Shown: in pieces, positions 51,915 through 59,715 of the stretch | Layout: every line of letters begins with the position of its first letter | Position numbering within the stretch: the first letter of the stretch is position 1 | Source: Parafrankia irregularis | GTDB taxonomy: Bacteria; Actinomycetota; Actinomycetes; Frankiales; Frankiaceae | DNA length: 64,000 nt | NCBI RefSeq assembly: GCF_001536285.1 | Contig: NZ_FAOZ01000024.1 | Location: forward strand, 62,001-126,000 | Direction of reading: 5' to 3' | The notes under the pieces: generated by a model | What the model saw: the letters and a program-made list of their open reading frames with translations, nothing else | Database searches by the model: none | Told to the model about the DNA's origin: nothing | Position numbers and translations under genes: made by a program

Positions 51915-51983
51915 TGAATCAGATTCATGCTCGTACGGCTCGGCAGCCGTCGAGAATGGCCGAGGGCTGTCGGACGTTACCCT
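51915..51983. promoter_or_regulatory. AraC-SDR divergent region: dyad and -10 box
   Basis: TGAATC (51915-51920) and GATTCA (51922-51927) are a perfect dyad around a single A. TACCCT (51978-51983) lies 6 nt before the AraC GTG and would be a leaderless -10 box. Confidence 0.65.
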
Positions 51984-51989
51984 GGCATC

Positions 51990-52928
51990 GTGGACGTGCT
52001 GTCCGACCTCATCGACACCGCACGGGTTCGTGGCGCGGTGCTGGGCAGTGTCCGGGCCCGGCATCCGTGGGGCCTTGATCTGGCCGCCGAGGAGGACGCG
52101 GCCTTCCACGCCGTGGCCGCCGGCTCCTGCTGGCTGCGGGTGCCCGGCACCGAACCGGTTCAGCTCATGCCCGGCGACGTCGTCCTGCTCACGAGGGGTG
52201 GCCGGCATGCGATATCGAGCACCCCAAGCGCGGCCACGACGCCTTACGACAGCGCCGCGGCTCGTCGTGAGGCCGCAGCCACCGGCGAGCTCGTACTGGG
52301 TGGCGACGGGCCGACGACGCGGTTCCTGTGCGCGTCCTACTCCTACGATCGGGCGCTGCACCACCCGCTGCTGGCGGGACTGCCTCAGGTGCTGCACCTT
52401 CCGGCCGCCGAGGCGCCGCTGTCGACCGGGGTGGCCGCGTCGCTGCGGCTGATGGACACGGAGATCGGGAGCCGCGACCCCGGCGCCCGCGCAGTGGTGG
52501 CCAGAATGATCGACATCCTGTTTGTCCAGGTCCTCCGTGGGTGGCTGGCCAGCGATGGCGGCCACACCGAGCCCGCGATCGGATGGGGCGCCGCGCTGCG
52601 TGACAGGCACATCGGGGCGGCGCTGGCACTGCTGCACGAAGAGCCGGCCAGGGCGTGGACCGCGGCTGAACTGGCCGACGCCGTGCACATATCCCGGGCC
52701 ACGCTGAACCGGCGGTTCGCGGAGCTGGTGGGGGAGGCGCCGATGGCCTACCTGACCCGATGGCGGATGGAGTTGGCCGCCCGTCAGCTCCGCGACGGCG
52801 AGACATCGGTGGCCGCGGCCGCCCACGCGGTCGGCTACCGGTCGGAGTTCGCGTTCTCCCGTGCCTTCACCCGCCACCACGGCACCGCTCCCAGCCGCTA
52901 CCGCCGTACTTTCGCCGAAGTCGGGTAG
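51990..52928 (+). CDS. AraC-family transcriptional regulator
   Basis: The protein has 312 residues. An N-terminal cupin-like ligand domain (VRARHPWGLDLAAEEDAAFH, VAAGSCWLRVPGTEPVQLMP) precedes the AraC DNA-binding domain at about 205-305, with two helix-turn-helix motifs (WTAAELADAVHISRATLNRR and LRDGETSVAAAAHAVGYRSE, FAFSRAFTRHHGTAPSRYRR). GTG 51990 is leaderless by the TACCCT box. It is divergent from the SDR at 51107 and most likely activates it. Confidence 0.92.
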   Translation: MDVLSDLIDTARVRGAVLGSVRARHPWGLDLAAEEDAAFHAVAAGSCWLRVPGTEPVQLMPGDVVLLTRGGRHAISSTPSAATTPYDSAAARREAAATGELVLGGDGPTTRFLCASYSYDRALHHPLLAGLPQVLHLPAAEAPLSTGVAASLRLMDTEIGSRDPGARAVVARMIDILFVQVLRGWLASDGGHTEPAIGWGAALRDRHIGAALALLHEEPARAWTAAELADAVHISRATLNRRFAELVGEAPMAYLTRWRMELAARQLRDGETSVAAAAHAVGYRSEFAFSRAFTRHHGTAPSRYRRTFAEVG

Positions 52929-53039
52929 GCACGGAGGCCTGAGGCCGCTGTACGAGTTGCCGCTCGCGCCGCTCGCTAACCCTGTTCGACGATCAGTTTT
53001 CGGGCCAGGCCAGGGATCCCCCGCGGGCAGGGGGCCCGC

Positions 53040-53160
53040 GTGCAGACCGACGGACTGGGGCTGGGACTGTCCATCGTGCGCGCGGTCGTGTTCGCCCACC
53101 GGGGACCGATAGCGATCACCGCTCTGTCCGGCGGCGGCCTCGGCGTAGCCCGCGGGGTGG
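53040..53160 (+). pseudogene. Histidine-kinase ATPase remnant
   Basis: The plus strand reads QTDGLGLGLSIVRAVVFAHR, GPIAITALSGGGLGVARG, the G2 box and final strands of a GHKL sensor-kinase ATPase (compare GLGLGLSIVR and GGGLxVxV in intact kinases). Nothing upstream supplies the rest. It may be the last trace of a deleted two-component system. Confidence 0.7.
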
Positions 53161-53200
53161 ATCGTCCGGTGGGGGTACCATGGAGGAAAGCATTGCCTCC

Positions 53201-53470
53201 ATGGTGGAAGTGGTTGCGGTGGCGCTGAACATCAAGAACGACGAGGCGCAGCGGCTTGGCCGTGAGCTGGCCGACCTGACCGGTGAGAGCATCACGACGG
53301 CGGTGACCACGGCCATTCGTGAACGTCTCGACCGTATGCGGGCCGACCGTGAAGCGGGCGAGCAGCGAGTTGAGCGGATTGTCGCTCTTGGCCGCCAGAT
53401 AGCGGGTGCGGTTGCTGAGAGCAGGTTCGGCGTCGAAGACCTCTATGATGATCGTGGGCTGCCGGCGTGA
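53201..53470 (+). CDS. vapB: VapB-type antitoxin (second module)
   Basis: The protein has 89 residues: [40 protein letters not shown] is a typical Rv0623-like VapB, with a C-terminal tail [16 protein letters not shown] that wraps the toxin. ATG 53201 is preceded by GAGGAAAG; ATG 53180 and GTG 53219 (MALNIK-type start) are alternatives. The stop overlaps the toxin GTG by 4 nt. It should repress its own operon; no clear dyad is visible upstream. Confidence 0.88.
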   Translation: MVEVVAVALNIKNDEAQRLGRELADLTGESITTAVTTAIRERLDRMRADREAGEQRVERIVALGRQIAGAVAESRFGVEDLYDDRGLPA

Positions 53471-53871
53471 TCGTGGATTCGTCCGCCCTCGTCGCTATCA
53501 TCCGAGCCGAGCCTGACGCGGCTGCTTACGCGGCGGCTCTTGTCTCGGCGGACACCGCCATGTCTGCCGTGAACTACGTGGAGGCGGCGGTCGTCGTTGA
53601 CTCGGCTCGCGACCCTGTAGCGAGCCGCCGGTTCGACGAACTGGTAAGAGTGGCGGAGATCGAGGTGGTGCCGGTGACGGCCGAGCACGCGACGCTCGCC
53701 CGGCAGGCCTACCGAGACTTCGGTAGGGGGAGCGGTAGTCCCGCCCGGTTGAACTTCGGGGACTGTTTCGCCTACGCGCTTGCGGCTGAACGACGGGAAC
53801 CGCTCTTGTTCAAGGGCGAGGACTTCGTCCATACGGATCTGGTCGCCGCCGACCTTCCCGACGAGCACTGA
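53467..53871 (+). CDS. vapC: VapC-type PIN-domain toxin (second module)
   Basis: The protein has 134 residues and a complete PIN catalytic set: Asp4 ([11 protein letters not shown]), Glu39 ([10 protein letters not shown]), Asp99 ([12 protein letters not shown]) and Asp119 ([11 protein letters not shown]). It is an RNase toxin of the VapC family. GTG 53467 overlaps the antitoxin stop (GTGA). It is only distantly related to the VapC at 33074, so the two modules did not arise by local duplication. Confidence 0.94.
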   Translation: MIVDSSALVAIIRAEPDAAAYAAALVSADTAMSAVNYVEAAVVVDSARDPVASRRFDELVRVAEIEVVPVTAEHATLARQAYRDFGRGSGSPARLNFGDCFAYALAAERREPLLFKGEDFVHTDLVAADLPDEH

Positions 53872-53878
53872 CCGCGAC

Positions 53879-53974
53879 CTGAGGCAGGTTGCCGAGGCCG
53901 ACGAGCTGCTGACGAACGATCCGTTGGCGCTGCTGATCGGGATGGTGCTGGACCAGCGGGTATCGGAAAGAACG
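53879..53974 (+). pseudogene. N-terminal remnant of an HhH-GPD base-excision-repair protein
   Basis: Plus-strand translation gives LRQVAEADELLTNDPLALLI, GMVLDQRVSERTS. This matches the start of actinobacterial HhH-GPD-type repair proteins (xADxLLxxxPLALLIGMxLDQQVPM). The frame ends at TGA 54002-54004 without the HhH motif. It is a truncated fragment between VapC and the TetR gene. Confidence 0.65.
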
Positions 53975-54020
53975 AGTGCGATGGGACTATCCGTGTCGAT
54001 CTGACACCCGCACCGGATCG

Positions 54021-54929
54021 TCAGGGTGTCGGGCTGTCGGAGCGTTGGGCGCCGGGCGTACCCCTGCCACCGGATGTCCGATGGGGCCGGTTGTCGTGGG
54101 TTCGGTTGATGAGAGCGGCGATGCCGTCGAGGATCCGGTCCACGCCGAAGAGGAACTCCTCGGTCTCCTCGAACCCCGTCGGGTCGCCGCCGATCTCGCC
54201 CGCCCAGGCGATGCGGTGCAGCCGTGGATAGGTCTGTGCGTCAACGAGCTCGCGCAGCAACGCCTCGAAGCCCCAGACAGGCGGCGGGTCGCTCCTGTCT
54301 GGCCCCGCCACCGCGTCGGCCCCAGCCGCAGCCCCAGCCGCAGCCCCAGCCCCAGCTCCAGCGGCAGCCCCAGCGCCGGGTGCGGCGGCCGCCCGGGCGG
54401 CGTCGTGGGCCATTCGGGCCTCGCTGAGGGTGTACGAGCTGAGCAGGCCGATCACGCGGAGCTTGTCGGTGTCGGACAGGCCGGTGTCGTCGAGGGTCTC
54501 CAACCCCTTTTCGACGAAGGTCAGTGAGTTCGGTGCAACCGGGGGCGCGGCCATCGGCATCTGGGTGATCCAGGGATGGCGGTCGATCATCTGGCGCTGG
54601 ACGATCGCCCAGGCCCGCAGTCGGCTCCGCCAACCGTCGCCCTCCAGGACGAGCCTTTCGGCGCCCAGGGCGCTGGCGTTCCACATCATCTGGAGCAGCT
54701 CGTCCTTGGTGGCCACGTGCCGGTACAGCGACATCGTCGTGTAGCCGAGCTCCTTCGCCACGCGGGCCATCGACACCGCGGCCAGGCCCTCGGCGTCGGC
54801 GATCCGGGTCGCCGTCGCCACGATCGCGTCTACCGAGAGCCCCGGCCGCGGCCCGCGCTGACCACGTTCGCGGCGGCCCCAGAGCAGGTCGAGGCCCGGC
54901 GGTAGCGGTGGTGACTTCTCGCTGGCCAT
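54021..54929 (-). CDS. TetR-family repressor with Ala-rich insert
   Basis: The protein has 302 residues. The helix-turn-helix is at about 33-80 (VDAIVATATRIADAEGLAAV, MARVAKELGYTTMSLYRHVA). The ligand domain contains an Ala/Gly/Pro repeat (APGAGAAAGAGAGAAAGAAA) that makes it ~35 residues longer than normal. The TetR_C_1-like features (WITQMPMAAPPVAP) are those of regulators of tetracycline/drug exporters. It is divergent from the drr-type ABC exporter, and a GTGTATG dyad covering the exporter start codon fits repression by drug-inducible release. Confidence 0.93.
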   Translation of the reverse strand: MASEKSPPLPPGLDLLWGRRERGQRGPRPGLSVDAIVATATRIADAEGLAAVSMARVAKELGYTTMSLYRHVATKDELLQMMWNASALGAERLVLEGDGWRSRLRAWAIVQRQMIDRHPWITQMPMAAPPVAPNSLTFVEKGLETLDDTGLSDTDKLRVIGLLSSYTLSEARMAHDAARAAAAPGAGAAAGAGAGAAAGAAAGADAVAGPDRSDPPPVWGFEALLRELVDAQTYPRLHRIAWAGEIGGDPTGFEETEEFLFGVDRILDGIAALINRTHDNRPHRTSGGRGTPGAQRSDSPTP

Positions 54930-54960
54930 CGGCCTCCCTCCTCGATCGCGAGGATACGGC

Positions 54961-55008
54961 TTGACGTGAACTGTGTATCACGCATACTTTCCGTGTATGC
55001 CATACACA
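54961..55008 (+). promoter_or_regulatory. Promoter and TetR operator of the ABC exporter
   Basis: TTGACG (54961-54966) and TACTTT (54985-54990) are separated by 18 nt, and TACTTT ends 6 nt before ATG 54997. GTGTATG (54993-54999) and CATACAC (55001-55007) form a perfect dyad around one C, directly on the start codon. GCATAC/GTATGC (54982-54999) is a second dyad. Confidence 0.85.
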
Positions 55009-55989
55009 GTAGCTGCGGACGGGATCCGCAAGTCCTATGGCGGCCGGGTCGTGCTCGACGGCGTCGACCTGGCCATCGAGCAGGGTTCCGTCTTCGCGCT
55101 TCTCGGTCCGAACGGGGCCGGCAAGACGACGATGGTGCGGATCCTGGCCACCCTCGTCGCTCCCGACGCGGGGACGGCCGTGATCGCCGGATGTGATCTG
55201 CTCCGCGACCCGACCGGAGTCAAGAGCGCGATCAGCCTGACCGGTCAGTACGCCGCGATCGACGATCTGCTGACCGGCCGGGAGAACCTCGAGATGATGG
55301 CGCGGCTGCGCCACCTCCCGAGGCGCGAGGTCCGGCCCCGGGTCGACGAGCTGCTGGCGGAGTTCGACCTGGTCGACGCCCGGGACCGTCGGGTGAAGAC
55401 ATACTCCGGCGGGATGCGCCGGCGCCTCGACCTGGCGGCGAGCATGGTCAGGCGGCCCGTCCTGGCGTTCCTCGACGAGCCGACGACCGGGCTCGACCCC
55501 CGCAGTCGCGAGCAGCTCTGGGAGACGGTCCGTCGCCTGGTCGACGAGGGCGTCACCATCCTGCTCACCACCCAGTACCTCGAGGAGGCCGACCGGCTCG
55601 CCGACACGGTCGCCCTGCTCACCGCCGGCCGGATCGTGGCCCAGGGCACGCCGGAAGAACTCAAGTCGAGCCTGGGCGCGGAGGTCGCCCGGCTGCACTT
55701 CGCCGACCCGGCCGGCTACCGCGTCGCGCTCGGCCACCTGGAGTCGACCCACTCGGAAGGGGCCCGCGCGGAGGTGGCCCGCGCGGACGAGGCGCTGCGC
55801 GTCATCGACATCGTCACGGACGGCTCGGCGGCCCAGGTCCACGCGCTGCTCGGCGGCATCGCCGCCATCGGGGCCCCCGCGGCCCGGGTGTCGACCCATC
55901 GCCCGAGCCTCGATGACGTCTTCATGTCCCTGACCGCCGCCGACGCCGCGCCGTCCGCGCCGCAGCCCCGATCGGAGACCGTTCGATGA
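54997..55989 (+). CDS. DrrA-like ABC exporter ATPase
   Basis: The protein has 330 residues with Walker A LGPNGAGKTT at about 38, the signature KTYSGGMRRRLDLAASM, Walker B PVLAFLDEPTTGLDPRS and the switch LLTTQYLEEADRLAD, where Gln replaces the usual His as in drug-resistance DrrA proteins. The C-terminal extension (about 240-330) is the DrrA type. ATG 54997 is leaderless by the promoter seen. It overlaps the permease gene by ATGA. It likely exports a hydrophobic drug, regulated by the divergent TetR. Confidence 0.93.
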   Translation: MPYTVAADGIRKSYGGRVVLDGVDLAIEQGSVFALLGPNGAGKTTMVRILATLVAPDAGTAVIAGCDLLRDPTGVKSAISLTGQYAAIDDLLTGRENLEMMARLRHLPRREVRPRVDELLAEFDLVDARDRRVKTYSGGMRRRLDLAASMVRRPVLAFLDEPTTGLDPRSREQLWETVRRLVDEGVTILLTTQYLEEADRLADTVALLTAGRIVAQGTPEELKSSLGAEVARLHFADPAGYRVALGHLESTHSEGARAEVARADEALRVIDIVTDGSAAQVHALLGGIAAIGAPAARVSTHRPSLDDVFMSLTAADAAPSAPQPRSETVR

Positions 55990-56765
55990 GCCTCGCCTAC
56001 GCTGTGACCGACTCGCGGATCATGGTCGCCCGCTGCCTGCGGCGGTCGCTGCGCGACCCGGAGGCGTTCTTCACCGCCCTGATGCTGCCGATCGTGCTGA
56101 TGCTGTTGTTCGTCTATGTTTTCGGCGGCGCGCTGAACACCGGCGGCAGGTACGTCGACTACGTCGTACCCGGCCTGATCGTGCTGTGCGCCGGGTTCGG
56201 GGCGGGGACGACGGCGGTGTCGCTGGCCACCGACATGACCAACGGCATCGTGGACCGGTTCCGCTCGATGCCGATCAGCGGGCCGTCGATCCTCATTGGC
56301 CAGATCGTGGCCAGCCTGGCCCGGAACCTGATCGCGACCGCTCTGGTGATTGGCGTCGGGCTCGGGGTCGGCTGGCGCCCCACCACGTCCGGGCTGAGAT
56401 GGCTCGCGGCCGTCGCAATGATCATCTTCTTTGTCTTCGCGTTGTCGTGGCTGGCCGCCGCGGTCGGTCTGCTCGCCGGCGGGCCCGAGGCGGCGAACTC
56501 GTTCACCTTCGTGCTGATGTTCATCCCGTATGTCAGCACGGCTTTCGTCCCGGCCCGCACAATGCCGACCGCGCTTCGCGGCTTCGCGGAGCACCAGCCG
56601 TTCACGCCGATCATCGAGACCATGCGTGGGCTGTGGATGGGACAGACCTCGACCGGCGTGGCGCTCGGCCACGAGGCATGGGTCGCGATCGCCTACTGCC
56701 TGGGCATCCTCGTAGTCTCCTTCGCCGGCGCATCCTGGCTGTTCCGCCACCGCACCGCGGCGTGA
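55986..56765 (+). CDS. DrrB-like ABC-2 permease
   Basis: The protein has 259 residues and six hydrophobic segments (about 30-48, 60-80, 100-125, 140-160, 175-193 and 233-252), with the ABC-2 signature GLIVLCAGFGAGTTAVSLAT and the N-terminal cytosolic helix RDPEAFFTALMLPIVLMLLF. Its start overlaps the ATPase stop. Together they form a minimal two-subunit exporter of the daunorubicin-resistance type. The substrate is not known. Confidence 0.93.
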   Translation: MSLAYAVTDSRIMVARCLRRSLRDPEAFFTALMLPIVLMLLFVYVFGGALNTGGRYVDYVVPGLIVLCAGFGAGTTAVSLATDMTNGIVDRFRSMPISGPSILIGQIVASLARNLIATALVIGVGLGVGWRPTTSGLRWLAAVAMIIFFVFALSWLAAAVGLLAGGPEAANSFTFVLMFIPYVSTAFVPARTMPTALRGFAEHQPFTPIIETMRGLWMGQTSTGVALGHEAWVAIAYCLGILVVSFAGASWLFRHRTAA

Positions 56766-56784
56766 CGCCCAGCCATCAATCAGT

Positions 56785-57567
56785 TCACGGACGGGTCGGA
56801 AGCCGCGATACGTCGCGGTTGGTGGCCTCGAAGGTCCAGACCTCGGTGTCCGCGGTGGGCGACTGGCCCACCTTGTAGTCGGCGTGCACGGCAACCGTGG
56901 TGAGGCCAGCCTCCTGGAGGAGATCGTCGAACTCGTCGAGGTCCCAGATCTGGAGGGTGAACGGCTCCAGTTCGGCCTGCACCAGGCGGCCGTCGCGCCA
57001 CAGCTCGTACCGGCACCAGCTGATCTGGCACCGGGGGTCGGTGGGCGGGCCGGGATGACAGGTGAGAGTGATCAGATCCCCGCCGTGCCACCAATGGCGC
57101 AGCGGTTCGGGCTGAGCAGGTGGGTTGATCGGCTCGACGTCGACAATGAGCCGCCCGTCCGGCGTGAGGCTTTCCCGAATGTTCCGCAGCGCCTGGAGCG
57201 CCCGCTCCCGGCCGGTCACCAGGGCGAACGAGCCCGCGGGAATGATGACCGCGTCGAAGGCGGCGGGCTCGCGGAAGGCGACCATGTCCGCCTCGAACAG
57301 CACGGGGTCGAGGCCATGCGATGCGCAGTTGTCGCGGCAGATCGTGAGCATGTGGGTGGACGTGTCGTAGCCGCGGACCCGAAGCCCACTCTGGAGCAGC
57401 GGAATCAGAATCCGGCCGGTTCCCACGGCCGGTTCCAGAATCTCGCCGCCGACCCCGGCCAGCAGGGTCCGGTAGAACTCGACGTCCCCGAACGAGGTCC
57501 CGATCGGTTTGTCCAGCTGGTAAACCAGCGAGCACAGCCGTCCATACCGCACTGGTGCCTCGGTCAC
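56785..57567 (-). CDS. Class I SAM-dependent methyltransferase
   Basis: The protein has 260 residues with motif I GGEILEPAVGTGRILIPLLQ at about 40-60, acidic loop VRGYDTSTHMLTIC, AFDAVIIPAGSFALV and DGRLIVDVEPINPP. It is similar to small-molecule methyltransferases. GTG 57567 follows GGGAGAG; the longer ATG version (57588) is less likely. The C-terminal domain (FTLQIWDLDEFDDLLQEAGL) is characteristic. There is no adjacent partner except the exporter pair, from which it is convergent. Confidence 0.88.
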   Translation of the reverse strand: MTEAPVRYGRLCSLVYQLDKPIGTSFGDVEFYRTLLAGVGGEILEPAVGTGRILIPLLQSGLRVRGYDTSTHMLTICRDNCASHGLDPVLFEADMVAFREPAAFDAVIIPAGSFALVTGRERALQALRNIRESLTPDGRLIVDVEPINPPAQPEPLRHWWHGGDLITLTCHPGPPTDPRCQISWCRYELWRDGRLVQAELEPFTLQIWDLDEFDDLLQEAGLTTVAVHADYKVGQSPTADTEVWTFEATNRDVSRLPTRP

Positions 57568-57609
57568 GGCTCTCCCTTTCGGACCCACACGCTTTGGGTT
57601 GCCGGGTCA

Positions 57610-57682
57610 GGGCGCTGGCAGGATGCCGGCGAGCGCATCAGCGTACTGATTGACGTCCGCTGGCCGTGACGAGCCAGCGCCC
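57610..57682. other. Long-range inverted repeat upstream of the methyltransferase
   Basis: GGGCGCTGGC (57610-57619) and GCCAGCGCCC (57673-57682) are perfect 10-bp arms across 53 nt. The loop holds ATCAG (57637-57641) / CTGAT (57646-57650). It is a possible RNA leader structure or terminator of the SDR gene. Confidence 0.5.
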
Positions 57683-57717
57683 AGGGGGCCGGGACCGACC
57701 GGACCGCGGCCGACCGG

Positions 57718-58599
57718 TCAGCGGGGCGCCGCGTCGACGTCGGTCGAGCGGCTGACGGCGTCCCATGAGTCGAGGTCGGCCCGGCGCCGGTCCTGGGCGG
57801 CCCGAATCGCCTCGACTGCGTCCGCGCCCAGGGCAAGGTGCAGCGGCGCGGCCGGCGCGGCCGGCGCGTCGAGGGCGGCGACGATCGCGTCGGCCGCCTT
57901 GCGCGGGTCGCCGGGCTGGCTGCCGTCCATCGAGTCGACGCCGGCGCGGGTCTGGCCGACGGTCGGCTCGTAGGCGTCGATGCGGCGTGAGCGGTGCATC
58001 CCGCGCCCGCCGAACGCGGTCCGGAACGCCCCCGGCTCGACGATCAGCACCCGGATGCCAAGCGGCTCCACCTCGGCCGCCAGCGACTCGGACAGCGCCG
58101 CAAGGGCGAACTTGGCCGAGCAGTACGCCCCGAACCCGGGCATCGTCACCTGGCCGCCCATCGAGCTGATCTGGACGACCGCGCCGCTGCCCCGCGCCCG
58201 CATCCCTGGCAGGACGGCCTGGGTCAGGGCGACCGGGCCGAAGTACATCGTCTCCATGAGCGTCCGCAGGTCGGACAGGTCGATCTCCTCGACCGCGCCG
58301 ACGGAGCCGTACCCGGCATTGTTGACGAGTACATCGACCCGGCCGAACCGAGCGGTCGCGGCGTCGAGCGCCGCCTGGATCTGGGCCGGGTCGGTCACGT
58401 CCAGCGGCAGGGCCAGGAGCCGACCGTCGGCCGAGGCGACCAGGTCGTCGAGGGTCTCGGGGCGGCGGGCGGTCGCCACGACGAATTCGCCGCGGCGCAG
58501 CGCGGCCTGCGCGATCTCACGCCCGAAGCCGGTCGACGCGCCGGTGATGAACCACACGCGCCCGGCCGGGCCCGCCCCGTAGGTGTCGGAAGTCGTCAC
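57718..58599 (-). CDS. Short-chain dehydrogenase/reductase (oxidoreductase with SDR C-terminal extension)
   Basis: The protein has 293 residues: TGASTGFGREIAQ at about 20-32, VDVLVNNAGYGSVGAVEEID, the catalytic Ser in VVQISSMGGQVTMPG and AYCSAKFALAALSESLA (Tyr-x3-Lys). It is complete and active by motif. The C-terminal part (GVDSMDGSQPGDPRKAADAI) is usual for this subgroup. GTG 58599 was taken as start. It is divergent from a LysR regulator with a 10-bp perfect dyad in the gap, and LysR is expected to control it. Confidence 0.93.
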   Translation of the reverse strand: MTTSDTYGAGPAGRVWFITGASTGFGREIAQAALRRGEFVVATARRPETLDDLVASADGRLLALPLDVTDPAQIQAALDAATARFGRVDVLVNNAGYGSVGAVEEIDLSDLRTLMETMYFGPVALTQAVLPGMRARGSGAVVQISSMGGQVTMPGFGAYCSAKFALAALSESLAAEVEPLGIRVLIVEPGAFRTAFGGRGMHRSRRIDAYEPTVGQTRAGVDSMDGSQPGDPRKAADAIVAALDAPAAPAAPLHLALGADAVEAIRAAQDRRRADLDSWDAVSRSTDVDAAPR

Positions 58600-58649
58600 A
58601 GTCCCGACCCTAGGAACGGGCGACGCTCCAGAGAAACAGCTGTTACCTG

Positions 58650-58690
58650 AGCGGCCACAGGCCCAGACTGTGGCCGCTTAGGCTGGAGCG
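58650..58690. promoter_or_regulatory. LysR dyad overlapping a leaderless promoter
   Basis: AGCGGCCACA (58650-58659) and TGTGGCCGCT (58669-58678) are perfect inverted arms across 9 nt. TAGGCT (58679-58684) begins on the next base and lies 6 nt before the lysR GTG 58691, so the regulator could sit on its own promoter. Confidence 0.8.
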
Positions 58691-59611
58691 GTGACGCGGG
58701 AGCCGGTGACGCCCGAACTTCGCCAGCTGCGCTACTTCGTGGCCGCCGCCGAGGAGGGCAGCCTGACCCGGGCGGCGGCTCGGCTGCACATCGCCCAGCA
58801 GTCGCTGTCGCAACAGATTCGCGCCCTGGAACGTCAGGTCGGGGCAGCGTTGCTGGTCCGGAGCAGCCATGGGGTCACGCTCACCGCGGCCGGGACCGCG
58901 CTGTTGCGGGAGAGTCGAGTTCTGCTGGCGCAGGCCGAGCGGGCGATCGACGCCGCCCGGCTCGCGGCCCGGGGCGACCGGTCGCCGCTTCGGGTCGGGT
59001 TCCTGGTCACGGTGGCGAACTACCTGATGCCCCCGGTTGTGCGGACCCTGCGCGAGCGCCACCCGCACATCGCCGTGCGCGCCGAGGACCTGCCGATCGC
59101 CGCGCTGGTCGCGGGCCTGCGGGAGGGCCGGCTCGACGCCGCTCTCACCCGGCCGCCGCTGGTCGACGACCTCGAGAGCGAGGTTGTGCTGCGCGAGCCG
59201 GTCGCCGCCGTCCTGCCCGTGGGCCATCGGCTGGCCGGCCGTGACGAGTTGCGGATGGCTGACCTGGCCGACGAGCCGTGGGTGCTCACGCCGAGCCATT
59301 CCTGGCCGCCGTGGCACCGCAAGTACGAGACCGATTTCCGCCGGGCCGGCTTCTCCCCCCGGGTCGTCGAGCGTGGGACGAGCCCGCAGGGCCTGTTGGC
59401 ACTTGTCGCGGCAGGCGTGGGCGTGACCCGCCTGCCATGCTCGTCCCGCTCCCTGCGCGACAGCGGGGTCGTCTTCGTCCCGCTCACCGGCGACGAGGCC
59501 GAGGTTGTCCTCGTCCGGCGGGCCGGCGCGCCGCCCCCACCGGCCTTCGACGCCCTGCGCCAGGTAGTCCACGACGTCGCCCGCACGACCGACCTGGCCG
59601 CCGCCGGCTGA
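58691..59611 (+). CDS. LysR-family regulator
   Basis: The protein has 306 residues. The N-terminal helix-turn-helix reads LRQLRYFVAAAEEGSLTRAA, ARLHIAQQSLSQQIRALERQ. The effector domain at about 90-295 has the periplasmic-binding fold (LRVGFLVTVANYLMPPVVRT, LLALVAAGVGVTRLPCSSRS). GTG 58691 is preceded by TAGGCT at 6 nt, leaderless. It is divergent from the SDR at 57718, which it probably activates with a ligand; the perfect dyad upstream is typical of autoregulation. Confidence 0.93.
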   Translation: MTREPVTPELRQLRYFVAAAEEGSLTRAAARLHIAQQSLSQQIRALERQVGAALLVRSSHGVTLTAAGTALLRESRVLLAQAERAIDAARLAARGDRSPLRVGFLVTVANYLMPPVVRTLRERHPHIAVRAEDLPIAALVAGLREGRLDAALTRPPLVDDLESEVVLREPVAAVLPVGHRLAGRDELRMADLADEPWVLTPSHSWPPWHRKYETDFRRAGFSPRVVERGTSPQGLLALVAAGVGVTRLPCSSRSLRDSGVVFVPLTGDEAEVVLVRRAGAPPPPAFDALRQVVHDVARTTDLAAAG

Positions 59612-59678
59612 GCGCCGACCTTCCCGGCGGCACGCCCCTCACGGGGCCAGGTCAGGCACATCACGCTCGTGTCGAACT

Positions 59679-59707
59679 TTGACGGTATGTATCGCTACCC
59701 GTAACGT
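59679..59707 (+). promoter_or_regulatory. Promoter of the penicillin-binding protein gene
   Basis: TTGACG (59679-59684), a 17-nt spacer and TAACGT (59702-59707) form a textbook promoter. The -10 box ends 8 nt before ATG 59716, so the transcript starts at or next to the start codon. There is no ribosome-binding site. Confidence 0.85.
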
Positions 59708-59715
59708 TGCGCAGC

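Noticed and set aside
53040-53228. Intact small gene starting at 53040
   Set aside because: The similarity is only to the last part of a kinase ATPase domain, and the rest is unrelated. It is better explained as a remnant.
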